NCBI RefSeq assembly: GCF_033958435.1
Contig: NC_134138.1
Coordinates: 210,127,298 to 210,191,297 of the forward strand
DNA from: Carettochelys insculpta
Lineage: Eukaryota > Chordata > Testudines > Carettochelyidae
Direction of reading: 5' to 3'
Length of the DNA stretch: 64,000 nt
Below, in pieces: positions 1 through 13,209 of the stretch (position 1 is the first letter of the stretch; each line of letters begins with the position of its first letter). Below the pieces are notes generated by a model that was given only the letters and a program-made list of their open reading frames with translations, ran no database searches and was not told the origin of the DNA. A program made the translations under genes and the position numbers.

Positions 1-1350
1 GCTAAGGGTTTTTCAATCTAGCAGCAAAAGAAAAATTTCTTTAAGGCCCAGAAATCTTATTCTGCTTTATCTCAAAATAAGAGGGAAGGAACTATTATTG
101 CCATATGCAGCATGTGATTCAGCATGCTGTGATACAGCAGGGGAAAGAACTGAAGATCCACTTTTTTCTGGCTGTGCCAGTCAGTCAGTGGTCTTCCACT
201 GCATTCTAGGAAACATGCTACGGAGTCCCTCTTCCCTAAATGCACTAAGAAATGAGATGTGATTCTTAGAGGGGCCCAAGCATTTTCTTTCCCCAGCTGG
301 CTCAATGGGTCTCCATCTCCCGCTGCAGTCTGGCATTGTACTTTTAATTTTAAGAGCAATGTAATGCTATCATCAAATTAGTGGTAGTGTAAAAATGAGT
401 CAATGTAATGACTTTTTGTATGAGTTAACAGCTCATCATGCAACTACAGAAAAAAGTTAAGACTACATTAATTTCTGTGAACAACCCAAGTTGCAGCTGA
501 CATGTCCTAATTTGTGTTTTGTTAATCCCAATAGAAAGTACGTATGTTAAACATTTTCCATTTCAAAGAGCTTGCCAGCAGGTCTCTTGTGTCTTGTAAA
601 AAAAGCATGTTTTTAATAAGCAACTCACTGTAATTCAGAAGATACTCTGTCCACAGCATGGAAAATAAAGCAGAATATTCTAGTTCGAGGGGCTGTATAG
701 AATACACCTCTTCAGTTACAGCTATCCCGCTGCTTAGATTACAACCATCGCTGCAGGATCTGATCTTACTATAAATTACAAGTAAACTACAAGTCACAAA
801 AATTAAATCTCTCTTCTTTACAAGATACTAATACAGGGTCTAATTATGAAGTACTTATGTGAAAGACTACAGACTACTTTGAAAGACTAACAAGCACATT
901 CTGATATATGACTGGAACCATGAGAAATACTAAGTTATTTCTTTTCTTCACTGTAAATTATTTCTTTCTGGGACTATATAAGATTTTTAAAAAAATGTAT
1001 ACACTTACTAGCTACCTAAGAAAAGTGTCAGCTTTTAGGCCAACACTTTGTCTGCAAGCACTGAAATGTTTGAAATGTGTTATCAGCTGATGCAACTGAA
1101 AAGATTACATTTTTAGCTTGAGATTTTGAATTTCATTTACAACCCATCAAACGTTTTGATATACTATGTTACAGTGACATTAAGTGCCAATATTCCTTCA
1201 GTCAAAGACTTGCATGATATCATTAACAAGCAAAAGAGCATAAGGATGGATTGTCAGTGTGCAAATGTATCAAAAGCTACTGTGGTTAACCTAGTAGTGT
1301 TTACAAAAAAAAGTCACTATGAAATGCAAAATGTACTTATTTTATTTTAG
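1..1350 (+). other. PP2D1 intron (partial)
   Basis: AT-rich sequence with no recognisable exon, RNA gene or repeat. It ends in a polypyrimidine tract and the AG acceptor at 1349-1350 that opens the last PP2D1 exon, so it is taken as intron. The upstream exons would lie left of the window. Confidence 0.6.
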
Positions 1351-2297
1351 GTAATATACATGCAGTCTTATGCAAAAATGGAAAAAGCTACTGCCTTACC
1401 AAAGAACACAGCACTTCTAATTCAAAGGAGACTAACCGTATACTTCAGAATGGCGGAAACATCAGTCCAAATGAACCAAAAGGACTAGTTGAAGGGCTCA
1501 TCACAACTACCCGTGGCCTTGGACATCATGGAGATCCAAAGCTGAAAAAATTTGTTATTCCTGTACCTCATACTATATCTGTCCCTATAGATGATTCATG
1601 TCAATTCCTTATTTTAGCTTCCAATGGGCTTTGGGAAGTTCTAGATAAAAATGAAGTGGTTATATTAACACTAAGAACGTTCACTTCTTACTTGGAAATG
1701 CATACCCAATTGGAAGAAAGTTCTATGTACAAATACCAGTGTTCAGTAGTTCCTTATGAAGACTATTTACACAGTTCAATGGATATTAATGACTCAGACG
1801 ACAGAATCCAGTTACGGTATTTTAATAAAGACGCATTCCTTCAGGATCAACGTGAAGGCAGTCTGAAAAGAAATAAAAAATCATGCTCATGTAACAGAAG
1901 AGATTTGCAGAATGAAAACAGGATGGAGCAAGGCTCTAACACGGAGAGTTCTGAAGAAATGCAGCAGTTAGATCATGTAGAACAAGCTGATACAAATAAT
2001 GGAATCTGTTCACCACACACAGAGATAATCCAGTCAGCCTCTGGCAGTCAAGAAGGTTCTAAAGAAGTGAAACAGTTTGATGCAAAAGTATGTCTGTCTA
2101 ATAATCACGGATCACCTTCAAATACTGCCAGCAAAGGAGAAATAAATTCTGCAACATTCTACGACAGTGCAGCAAATTACATTTGTAAACAACTGGCAAA
2201 AACTGCCTTAGTAGCAGGTTCTCGAGACAATATTACTATTTTGGTTGCACTACTAAATGGATGTGATAAGATACCCAATTATATTCAAAATGTGTAA
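1351..2297 (+). CDS. PP2D1: PP2D1, last coding exon (PP2C-like domain protein 1)
   Basis: This exon opens after a clear acceptor, has two bases completing a split codon, and then reads 314 codons to a TAA at 2295-2297. The product resembles the C-terminal half of a PP2C-type Ser/Thr phosphatase domain. Visible landmarks are NIHAVLCKNG (a beta-sandwich strand), GLVEGLITTTRGLGHHGD (the region equivalent to the family TRxxGD motif), LILASNGLWEVLD and, near the end, GSRDNITILV. In active PP2C enzymes the third of these reads DGLWD, with metal-binding Asp. Here both Asp positions are changed (Asn at 1623-1625, Glu at 1635-1637), while the late RDN motif (Asp at 2226-2228) is kept. A long acidic, low-complexity insert separates the two. 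The protein is therefore probably a pseudophosphatase; its role is not well established. The neighbouring RAB5A and EFHB genes support the assignment. The N-terminal half lies left of the window. Confidence 0.9.
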
Positions 2298-2444
2298 TGT
2301 GCTTACCAGAGTGTGTTTAACATATTCCAGATTTAGGCAAGTTACATATGTCTTAAAGTGCCACCCCTCACCTGGTCAATCCACTTTTGGGGAAAAGTCT
2401 ATCTTGTTTGTAAATTGTGTGTGAAAGCACTAAGTTTTAAATGC

Positions 2445-2450
2445 AATAAA
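2445..2450 (+). terminator. PP2D1 poly(A) signal
   Basis: AATAAA lies about 150 bp after the PP2D1 stop codon and is followed by a T/G-rich stretch (GGTTTCTTGTTG), the usual arrangement for a cleavage site near 2465. Confidence 0.7.
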
Positions 2451-2499
2451 GGTTTCTTGTTGAATCCATGGTAAGAATAAACATTAAATCATAATGCTT

Positions 2500-3837
2500 T
2501 CCTGTTTTATAACCACTTTATTCAAACCTGAGCACCTCAATATAAAACTAAACACTGGTGAACTGTCATTTTCCTTGCTAAGCCCAAATTACTGCAAATT
2601 TACAATCTGCACAAGTTTTTGCTAGCAGTTCAACATTTAAATAGATTAAATTGTCTCTTCTGACACACTTGGTAAATTTCATATAATGAAAATAAAGAAT
2701 TAGTGCAATATACTGGACAGATCAAAATAAAATGGACTTTGGAAAACAAGGTTGCAGACTTCATTACTGACAGACAGCAGTATTTAAGTTACAGGTACAG
2801 GAGCATCATTTATTACTGTTCTAACCATAAAGGAAGAACTTAGAACCCCCTTTAGATTATGGAAAAAGAAAAAAGTTAGCTTTAAGTAACTGTACATTTC
2901 GTATACTTTTAAGCAACTCTTAAATATTACAGAAAGTATTAAACAAATGTAGACTACAATGCAGTACCCTATTTACAGTACATTAATACCCAAATTTAAA
3001 ATCAAGTTGAATGTACATAATTAGTAGTGCACTGACTTTTTCCTTTGGGGAAAAACAAACTGTAATGGCCGGCAATGATCAAAACAAAAAAAATCACAGA
3101 CACCTAGTTTGTCTTTGTTTTACTTGGAGAGCTCGTACGGTTTGTGAAGAAAAATCCTGTAAGGTTGAATTCATTGGTTTGTGCCTTTATAAAGCAGATA
3201 AATATGAAGTTAACTTGATTTTTAATTACTATTTTCTTTAAACCACTGGCCTGACTATAATTTACATACAGTGTAACAACTAAAATCCATTTTTCTGCAA
3301 GCATGGGATTCTTAAAATTGTTAATGCTGCAAGTATTATTTTCAGTTAAATTATTAAAATGTGGAATGCATATTTAAATGGTAGTTACTTGCAGAAACAG
3401 TTGGTTGCATGAATACTGAAAATAAGCTTAAGTATTGTTAGACCCTGTTTCTAATTTTTTTTTAAAAGCACAAATTGAAGAGTCCCAATTCTATCAATTA
3501 CAACAGTAACTAATACCTGGACATAGAGGAACTAGCTAGTTGGATCAATGCATGTAATTCTTCCATATTCCTAATGGCAAGTGATTTTTAAAAACTTTCA
3601 CCTGAAGCAAGTTTATTCAGCTTCCACTTACTCTCTATCGCTGAAATATTACAGCCAGTGATACATGCATGTTAAAAATTAAGATTAAAAACAAAATTCT
3701 GTATTAGAAACCTGACTATGTCATTAGTCTCTTCTGTTTTGGAAGCTGCTTTGGACCAGATTAAACACTCCAATTCCATTGTTATTAACAGTTAGGAAGC
3801 AGAAGAATATTCAAGACAGTTTAAAGCAACTGAAGAT
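2500..3837 (-). other. RAB5A: RAB5A 3' UTR
   Basis: This non-coding, AT-rich stretch lies between the RAB5A stop codon and a minus-strand AATAAA at 2522-2517. A UTR of about 1.3 kb is in the range known for RAB5A transcripts. The end is inferred from the hexamer and could lie elsewhere. No repeat is recognised in it, which fits sequence kept under constraint. Confidence 0.65.
2517..2522 (-). terminator. RAB5A poly(A) signal
   Basis: On the minus strand AATAAA reads at 2522-2517, facing the PP2D1 signal at 2445-2450. The two transcripts would end within a few tens of bases of each other. Confidence 0.55.
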
Positions 3838-6800
3838 TTAGTTACTACAACATTGACCCTTGGGTGGTTGTGTGGGTTCAGTAAGGTCTACTCCTCTTCC
3901 TCTGGCAGAGCTGGCTCCTGCATTCTGTGGTTCACTCTTTGGCAACTTTTTAGCTGTAAGATTAAAAAGAAAAATAAGCAAAAGTTAGCATCAAGATGGA
4001 ACTAAGTTTTAAATATCTGAATATCTCCTTTTAAGACATGTAGCTCAAAATAGTAACTCCACAATCTGCCTCCTTTAGGATTTCAGAGTATGTTGTTCAG
4101 CAAATGTATGAATAAGACCATTTGTTATGACCATCTTAGATGTGACAGCTTCCTGAACAGCTATGACAAAAAACACCCACACCTGGATCTCCTAACAGCA
4201 GAAGTTAGGCCCTAATCTCGCCACCTGTTCTTTAAGGACAAGGAATGTCTTCAAATATGGATCCACCTACAAGGAAAAAGTGCTAAGACCACAGCCTTAA
4301 GTTACAGCAGCATTCAGTGTGTCAGGGGTTTCTAGAACACACACTGCTCTGAAGAGCAGTCAGTTAAGAAGAATAACCACACGAAATGGAAAAGAAAAAA
4401 AAACATACAGAAAGTGGTCACAGAATTAGTATGTCCTTTTCCTCGCCTCCCCCCTCATAAACACCTCAATTGTTTATTTATCTAGGGGTTGTGTTTTGTG
4501 TTGTACATACAAAAAGTCATCTGCTCTTGTCCTAATCATTCAGCTGTCCCTGAGCGGCACATTCTTTATAGGTCTGATTTAATTAAACCACTAATGGCTC
4601 TCTTGCATCCCTGCAGCCCACCTGCCCCCTCCAGCCCTGGACTAAAGTAGAATAAAATTAGAGTCAATCAGAACTTCATGACATGTCTTCATCCTGCCAC
4701 TTTTCTGATGAAGTGAGGTCAGTTGTTGCTACAAAGGAGTAGAGTGGGAAGGACTCTGACATGGCTGGACAAGGTCCTGGCTGGGATGACTTAGTAGGGA
4801 TTGATCCTGCTTGAAGCAGGGGGCTGGACTAGATGGCCTCCTGAGGTCCCTTCCAGCCCTATGATTCTGTGACATGGCTACCCCTGGAGTTTGCTGTAGG
4901 GAGCCTCGGCCTTAACCATACTGCTTAAAGCATTCTCTGTGGCTGCATCTACCTATGCTGCTGCTTCTGGAAGTGGAAGCAGCATGGTAATAAGCAGCTC
5001 AGAAGATGCTAATGAGGCATGGATTTAAATTTCCCGCACCTCATTAACATATGGCTACATGATTCGGAGTCCAGAAGAAGCTTGACTCCAAAAGACACAT
5101 GCAGACATCTGTGGAAAAGAGGGCTTCCTTCTGGAAGATCCCTGCGGGTCGCGTGCCTGCACATGTATTGTGGAGTCTGGAAGAGCTTCTTCTGGACTCC
5201 AAATCATGTGGCCATATGCTCATGAGGTGCGGGTAATTTACATCCATGCCTTATTAGCATCTTCCAACTGCTCATTACCATGCTGCTTCCAGAAGAAGCA
5301 GCATGTATACACGCAGCCTGCATGTCCAGACTGAAGCAAGGGCACTATGCTTGAGTAACAGAGAAGCAAAAGACTGAATTTCTCCTAAAGGCTTCAAACA
5401 TGAAAAGTGGATTGGAAATATGAAATTAAAAAAAAAAAAAAAAAATCTGTGGCCACACAGACGCAGCTCCTTGCACAGTGTCCTCATTTGTGCCTGCATG
5501 GCCCCATCAAGATTTTTGGGTTTTCTTTGTAGAGAGTTTTCTTCCCCACCAGCAGGCCTCTCTGGAAACACCCATTTAAATTTGGCAGAGGCAAGCAGCA
5601 ACAGGTCTAAAAAAGGCCATTCTGTGAATGCCTTCTACTTGCCATATCTCCCTCTTTTCTGTCTGGCCAGTAGTCTTAATTCCTGTTAGTCTGCATTTCC
5701 ATTTTCTCATTCTTAAAATACTCTCACATGAATTCTCACATGCGATTAAGTTCACCTCCATAAAGGGAGACATTGAGTCTCATGTGCCATGTTAATCTTA
5801 ACTGCATGTGAACAAGTTGACTTTCATGAGTGAAAGTGTGCACACGAGAGGAAGTGTATGAATTATGCTGACCAAGACACTTCAGTGGTGGAAACTATGG
5901 AAAACTGTACACAAATTGCATCAAAGTTTACATACTTCACTACACTACTTGGAAGGGGGTTCTAACAACATGAAAGTACCCCCGTTAAACCCCAAATCAC
6001 ATTTCTAGACCTACTTAAAAGGAACAGCACAAAAATGCCAAGATGAAGCTCTTTGTTTGTATTAAAAGAATGCCCACGAAAAGTTGATTTTGTTGTATAT
6101 TTTACTACAAACCAAGAGCTACATCTTGGCAGTTTTGCAATACAAAATCCAGGACTCCCTCAAATAGTATATTTATTCCTGATATTACATCACAAGTTTG
6201 CATTATGCAAGGATTCACGAAGTAGCACAGTTTTCTTAAAACAAAATATTTCATAATTAAAATATGGTCTATGGGGATATGATTTTTTGGTTAGCTTTTT
6301 AGACCTATTGTCGCAATTTTTTCTAGATTATTGCACATCTCAAAGACATGCCTGTATTGCTTTCCACTTCAATAGGTCTCATAGAATACTAGAGCTAGAA
6401 GGACCCTTGAGAGATCATGAAGTATAACCCCTTTGCACTCATGGCAGCACCAAGCACCATCAAGAGAGCTATCCTGACAGAAGTTTGTCTTACGTCATCT
6501 TAACTATCTCCAATGATGGAGATACCACAAACTTCCCTAGGCAATGTATTCCCATGCTTACTAATGTCCAACCTAAACCTTCCATGCTGCAATTTAAGCC
6601 CATTGCTTCTTAGTCTACTCTCAGAGCTTTAAAGAGAATATGTTTTAGAATCATAGAAGAGTAGGACTGGAAGGGACCCCGAGAGGCCATCGAGTCCAGC
6701 CCCCTGCCCTCATGGCAGGGCCAAGCACTTTCTAGACCATCCCTGAAAGCCATCTATCTAACCTCGCCTTAAATATCTCCAGTGATGGAGATTCTACCAC

Positions 6801-9800
6801 CTCCCTTGGCAATTCGTTCCAGTGTTTGATCACCCTGACAGTTAGGAACTTTTTCCTAATGTCCAACCTGAACCTCCCCTGCTGCAATTTCAGTCCATTG
6901 CCTCTTGTTCTATGCTCAGAGGCAAGGAAGAACAAGTTCCCTCCCTCTGCCTTATGACACCCTTTTACATACCTGAAAACTGCTATCATGTCCCCCCTCA
7001 ATCTTCTGTTTTCCAAACTAAACAAGCCCAATTCTTTCAGCCTTTCTTCATAGGTCATGTTCTCTAGACCTTTGATCACTCTCGTTGCTCTCCTCTGGAC
7101 CCTCTCCAATTTCTCCACATCCTTCCTGAACTGCGGTGCCCAGAACTGGACACAATACTCCAGCTGAGGCCTAACCAGCGCAGAGTAGAGCAGGAGAATG
7201 ACTTCTCGTCTCTTGTTCACAACACACCTGTTAATGCATCCTAGAATCATATTTGCTTTTTTTGCAACAGCACCACACTGTTGACTTATATTTAGCTTGT
7301 GGTCCACTAGAACCCCTAGATCCCTTTCTGCTGTACTCATTCCTAGGCAGTCCATTCCCATTCTGTGTGTGTGACACTGATTGTTCCTTCCTCAGTGGAG
7401 CACTTTGCATTTGTCCTTATTAAACTTCATCCTGTTTACCTCAGCCCATTTCTCCAGTTTATCCAGATCCTTTTGAATTATGACCCTATCCTCCAAAGAA
7501 GTTGCAACCCCTCCCAGCTTGGTATCATCTGCAAACTTAATAAGTGTACTTTCTATGTCAATATCTAAATCGTTAATGAAGATATTGAACAGAACTGGTC
7601 CTAAAACAGACCCCTGCAGAACCCCACTAGTTATACTTTTCCAGCAGGATTGAAAACCATTAATAACTACTCTCTGGGTACGGTTATCCAGCCAATTGTT
7701 CACCCACCTCATAGTAGCCCCATCTAAGTTGTATTTGCGTAGTTTATTGATAAGTATATTATGTGAGACCGTGTCAAATGCTTTACTGAAGTCTAGGTAT
7801 ACCACATCCACTGCTTCTCCCTTGTCCACAAGACTCGTTATTCTATCAAAGCAAGCTATTAGATTTTCCCTATTCCTTGTAAAACTCTTTTCGATACTTG
7901 AAAACCAATGTCCCTTCTCAGTCTTCTCTTTTCCAAACTAAACAAACCCAATTCTTTCAATTGTCTCTCACAAGTCACGTTTATATTTTTCATCATTTTT
8001 ATGGCTCTTCTCTGTATCTCTCCAATTTCTTCACTCTATGGAGCGCCAATTTCTCCACAACTTTCTTGAAACAGTGTCAAACTGTGACTCATATTTAGCT
8101 TATGATCTGTTATGACCTCTCCATCCCTTTCTGCAGTACTCTCTCCTAGAAAAAGGAACTGCAAGTGAAATCAGAACTATTTTTACCTCTTTTCTCATGA
8201 GTGATAGTCTTATTTCCATGGATGAAATTCAGAACACTATTTTCATTCTAGAGTTTTGAGCAGTTTTTAAGTATTTCATAAAACAAATAGAGAGGTAGCC
8301 GTGTTAGTCTGCATCTTTGAGAACAACAAGAAATCCAGTGGCACCTTATAGACTAACAGATATTTTGGAGCATAAGCTTTCATGAAGCAAGTCTTTGCCC
8401 ACGAAAGCTTATGTTCCAAAATATCTGTTAGTCTATAATGTGCCACAGGACTTCTTGCTCTTCTCATAAAACAAATATGAAAATTCGCCATCTTTTGGGC
8501 ATTTCCCCTACCACCCCATGAAAGTTAAGTTTGACCAAAAGACAAGGAGCTGTATACTTCTGAGGCAATCAACTACCAGCATGTTCCCTCGTAAAAGTAT
8601 ATTCTGTTTGTAATCTGTAATTATTTCATTTTAAAGAGACCAGGAAAACAAAATACACTTACTGTCAAAAACCACACTTTTGGGACACTGTCAAGACAAT
8701 AAAAAAATACTTGTAAAGGTCCAATTTTTTCCATGATACTGTGGAAATTGCAGATCCAAAAATATTAGGCTTCCACAGCAATTCTGATTTTAATTAGCTT
8801 GTTTTGCACAGTCCACAATTTTACATACAAATTTTGAGTATCCAATTAGTATTACACTAGTATTTAATTATTATAAAAATTTAACAAGAAGTCCTGTGGC
8901 ACCTTATAGACTAACAGACTTACTGGAGCATAAGCTTTTGTGGGCAAAGACACACTTCGTCAGATGCATGACTACATGACCACTGGACTTCTTGTTGTTT
9001 TTGTGGATACAGACTAACATGGCTACTATCCCTCTGATACTTATAAAATTTAAAGAAAGTCTTAAATGAGTAGACTTAATTTCTGCTATAATTATTTAAG
9101 TTAAGACTTTGTCTCCTGAATTTTATATTTTGTCAGTCACTTTCTATAAAGCAATCTCATATAGCTGAAGCAAAATGCCTGACCAAAATTTCAGCATGCA
9201 TACCATAATAATCAAGTGTTTATACTAGTCCAGCAATTTTTTTATTGAACAGGTGCATTATAGCTTTTCCACATTACATTAATAAAAGGTTCTTTGTTAC
9301 TCCTCTCCAATTTTCCATCTACAACTCAGCCACAATTATTTGAGCATCATCCCATGATTCAAACAGGGAATTATAGTGGGGCTTTTTGTTATTAATGCCT
9401 TAGATTTTAAAAATAATTTCTCTAACAAATAAATATTTCTTAATGCATTTTGTTCAAAATGAAAAGAGGAACTACACTAGACATGTATTTGCATATTTTA
9501 GTATTTTCAGGTTGCTATATTTGGGGACATGATCACTAAGCAGGCATATTTAGAGTTTCCATAAAAAGTGTTCCCAAAATTGAAGCATCCTAGACATTTC
9601 AAACTCCATTTTTGCAAAAGTAATTGTTCTTCACACTCTTAAAATACTTTTTGCCACAATTACAAGTCATTATTTGTTTCTGGTAAAGCCTAAAAAATTC
9701 TAGGCTTTACATAAAAACACAAATCTGGCCCCAAAGACCTTTAACTGTATAGAGTGTACCCGTGTCTTTTTCACTTGCACACCCTTACTGTTTGGAAAGC

Positions 9801-12800
9801 AGAATTCCACGCCTTTCTTAAAACCAAAAAGTTTTGCGAGTCAAACATTTCCTACTTTTCTACATCACAAGATAAAAGTATTTTGATATATAGTGAAGCT
9901 TGCGTTTTTGCTCATTGTGTTAGAAGCTCAACAAAATGCACCACTGACCCTGAACAACTGCACTGACAGCAAGTTCCCATTTGCCAATCAGAAGTCTTGG
10001 GTTCAGAAGTGAAGCAAGGATTTTATTCTCTGAGGCTATGGCTACACTATTATTGCTATCTTGGGATAAATTTGTATCCCAAAATAGCAACTCCAGGGCC
10101 AAACACCGCACTCAAACTAGCAGTGCTATTTCAAGCATGGTATTCTATTTGCTACCCCTTGTCATGAAAGGGATAGCAAAAACCTCAAAATACCTTATGC
10201 AATTTGCACAATGCTGATTCCGTAAATTATTTCAAGTTATGGCTACACTGTAGCCATAAGTCTGAGACAGTATGAGGGAAAATCTTATGCACATGGGATG
10301 AGGCCAGAGCCAGATTACTCATCAGCAAGTAAAAAGGATTTCCAAAAAAATGCTAGAGAAGAAGACTGCCACAGTGAGTGGCAATTACAGTAAATTGCTT
10401 TAAGATGGCCTCTGATGGTCCAGAAATCCTGATGGTCTGGCATCCCCCGAGATACATGTACCTCAAAATTCGCAGAAGTCAGGGGGCTTAGGTGGTAGGT
10501 TGGAGCTGAGGTGTGCAGAGGGTGGTGAGCTGCATCGGGGGGGTTTAAACTAGGGCGTAGGGGTTATGGTGACGTCCAGTAGTCCAGAAAAATCTGGTAA
10601 TCTGGCACCTGTCTAGTCTCAGACGTGCCAGATTAACAGAATTTTACTGTAACAAGGAGGGAAAAGTTGTGCAGTGTTTCACTCAGAGCCTAAGATAGAA
10701 TGAATTTCAAAAGAGAACTGCATGCAAACCAGTTGCCTTAAAATGTAGCTTCCATTTAAAAACTTACCGATTGCCATGAATATTTCATTTACGTTCATTG
10801 ATGTTTTAGCTGATGTCTCCATAAACAATAAACTGTTGTCATCTGCATAAGACTGTGCTTCCTATAAAATACATATAATAAGAATTTCAGTTTAATCATG
10901 CAATTTAGAACTTCAATCCCTTGGTTAGTAGTGATAAAGCAAAGCCCATTTAAGCTTCATCAGCCTGACATTCTTGATGTTATACAGCAACAAAAACCTA
11001 CACAGATCTCCTACAGTAATTTAAAAAAACCATAAGAATTCAAGTCTTAAGAAATTCCTACACTCTTTGGTTGGCCTAAAATAGCCATAAATAAAAGCCT
11101 AAATAGATTAAAGAATTAAACTCCTTGATCCGAAACTCTGGTACTGACAGCAAGTGGGCAAAAGGGGGCCTGCAATTAACAATTACCTCAGAAGCTAAAT
11201 TCCACACCATAAACTGAGTTTCTCCTAGCAGCCCATGTTTGTTGCAATAGCAGACAATTTCTGGAGTTCCAATTAAACTACTTCTGAGGACGGATCAACA
11301 AAACAAGTTTATCAGTCAGATAAGAGTTCATTCCTGTAACACACACGACAGGACAACAGCATTCAACAACATTTTTGGTAATCTGAACTCCAAATGTAAG
11401 TGCTACCTTTCCTTTATTTTGAAAATCTCTCTTTAGTGTCACCACATATTGCTCCATTATTACACCACCATGCATTGCTCCATTATTACAACTCCCAGTC
11501 TCTAAATTGGGAACTCAAATCTCCTCAAATCATGTGTTTTCTTCACAGAATCACAGGGCTGGAAGGGACCTCAGGAGGTCATCTAGTCCAGCCCCCTACT
11601 TTAAGCAGGATCAACCCCAACTAAGTCATCCCAGCCAGGACCTTGTCCAGCTGGGACTTAAAAACCTCAAGAGATGGAGAATCCACCACCTCTCTAGGCA
11701 ACGCATTCCAATGCTTCACCACCTGCCTGGTGAAGTAGTTTTTCCTAATATCTAACCTATACCTCTCCCTCTTCAACTTCAGACCATTACTCCTTGTTCT
11801 GCCATCTGACACCACTGAGAACAGTTGCTCACCCTCCTTTTTAGAGCGCCTCTTCAGGAAGAGAAAGGCTGCTATTAAATCACCTCTAAGTCTTCTCTTC
11901 TGTAAACTAAACAAGCCCAAATCCCTCAGCCTCTCTTCACAGCTCTTGTGCTCCAAACCCTTAATCATTTTCACACATGGCACTCCCTTTTAACTCAATG
12001 CACAAAGACAAACAAGCATACATTTGTGAAGTACAAGTTACTTCGGTCTAAGGCTATGATCTACACTACAATGTATGTTGGCATAATTTACATCAATAGG
12101 CTTCTCAGGATTGGTTTATTCATGCCCTACGTTAAACTAATATAAGCACAGGTGTGGACAAAACAGTCAGTGGAAGAGCTTCTTCTGGTGGCACAGCCCT
12201 TGTCACTCGCAGGTCGTGGGAGTAGCTGAAGCAATGATTTAACCCCTTTCACTTAAAATGGCTACATTAGAGAGTCTGCAACTGCATCACTGTAAACTCT
12301 CTAGGGTAGTTATGCTTTCACTTCCACTGTTGAGCAGCATCATTTGCTAGCCACACTATGCTAGATTAGTTATTACAAAAACAGTATAATTTACTAAGAT
12401 TACTGAAACAAGTTAGGATTCATAATAGTTAACCCAAGTATTCACATTCTTAGGGTGTGCTGCAAAGGTAGAAACAGAAAGGCAAGACCCCAACAAACGT
12501 GTCCATTTTAGCCATATTTTCTGAAGTGCTACTGATTGTTTAAAAGTAAGTTATATTTGGTTCCAAACCTGGAAATTACATTCTGTCCTATGTAGTTCTA
12601 AGGATAACATAACATATTCCAAGTATGCATGTAATAAGCACTATTCTCCATATTATTCTTCTACAAAAGTTAATCACTAAAAGTTCTTCTAACAGTTAAA
12701 CAGGTAATGACGACAAATATCACAAAACCAAGTGAAACAGCAGGGAAGGTAAATGAGTGTTCAATTCTGCCTTTAGAAGACACAGAGAAAGGAGTCAATA

Positions 12801-13168
12801 TTTGAAAATTAAGACATAGAAAAGAAAGTGATGGAACTAAGGTACTAGAATACATAGCAATGTTCTAGACAAGGCAAAACACCTGTAGCCAAAGATGTTA
12901 GAGAAAAAAGAAAAGCTTACGATCAAAGATGATACTAAGATTACAGGGTATGCAAATAAAAACATAGAACTTTGAGTTCTACTGGATCATAAGCAAGCCT
13001 ACAATCATAGTAGGCTACAGGTTAGCTTTGGGGCTTTTTCTGTAATTAGATTTGGATTTTCATAATACCTTTTGTGAAGCAAGCTACCAAAAGCCTCTGG
13101 GCACAGGTACTTAGGTTTTGTTTTGTTTTTTAAACAAAAATAGCAAGAACTCAGTCAAAGGGTCAATT

Positions 13169-13209
<41 letters not shown>

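Larger units (their letters stand above)
3954..10767 (-). other. RAB5A intron 5
   Basis: The last intron, 6.8 kb. It holds CR1 tails, a MITE at 4941-5318, a CR1 inserted in an older CR1 (6376-8150), two turtle-type palindromic repeats (8290-8465, 8884-9045) and a Tigger-like MITE (10389-10649). The stretches 3960-4700, 5320-6370 and 9050-10030 show nothing recognisable. Confidence 0.8.
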
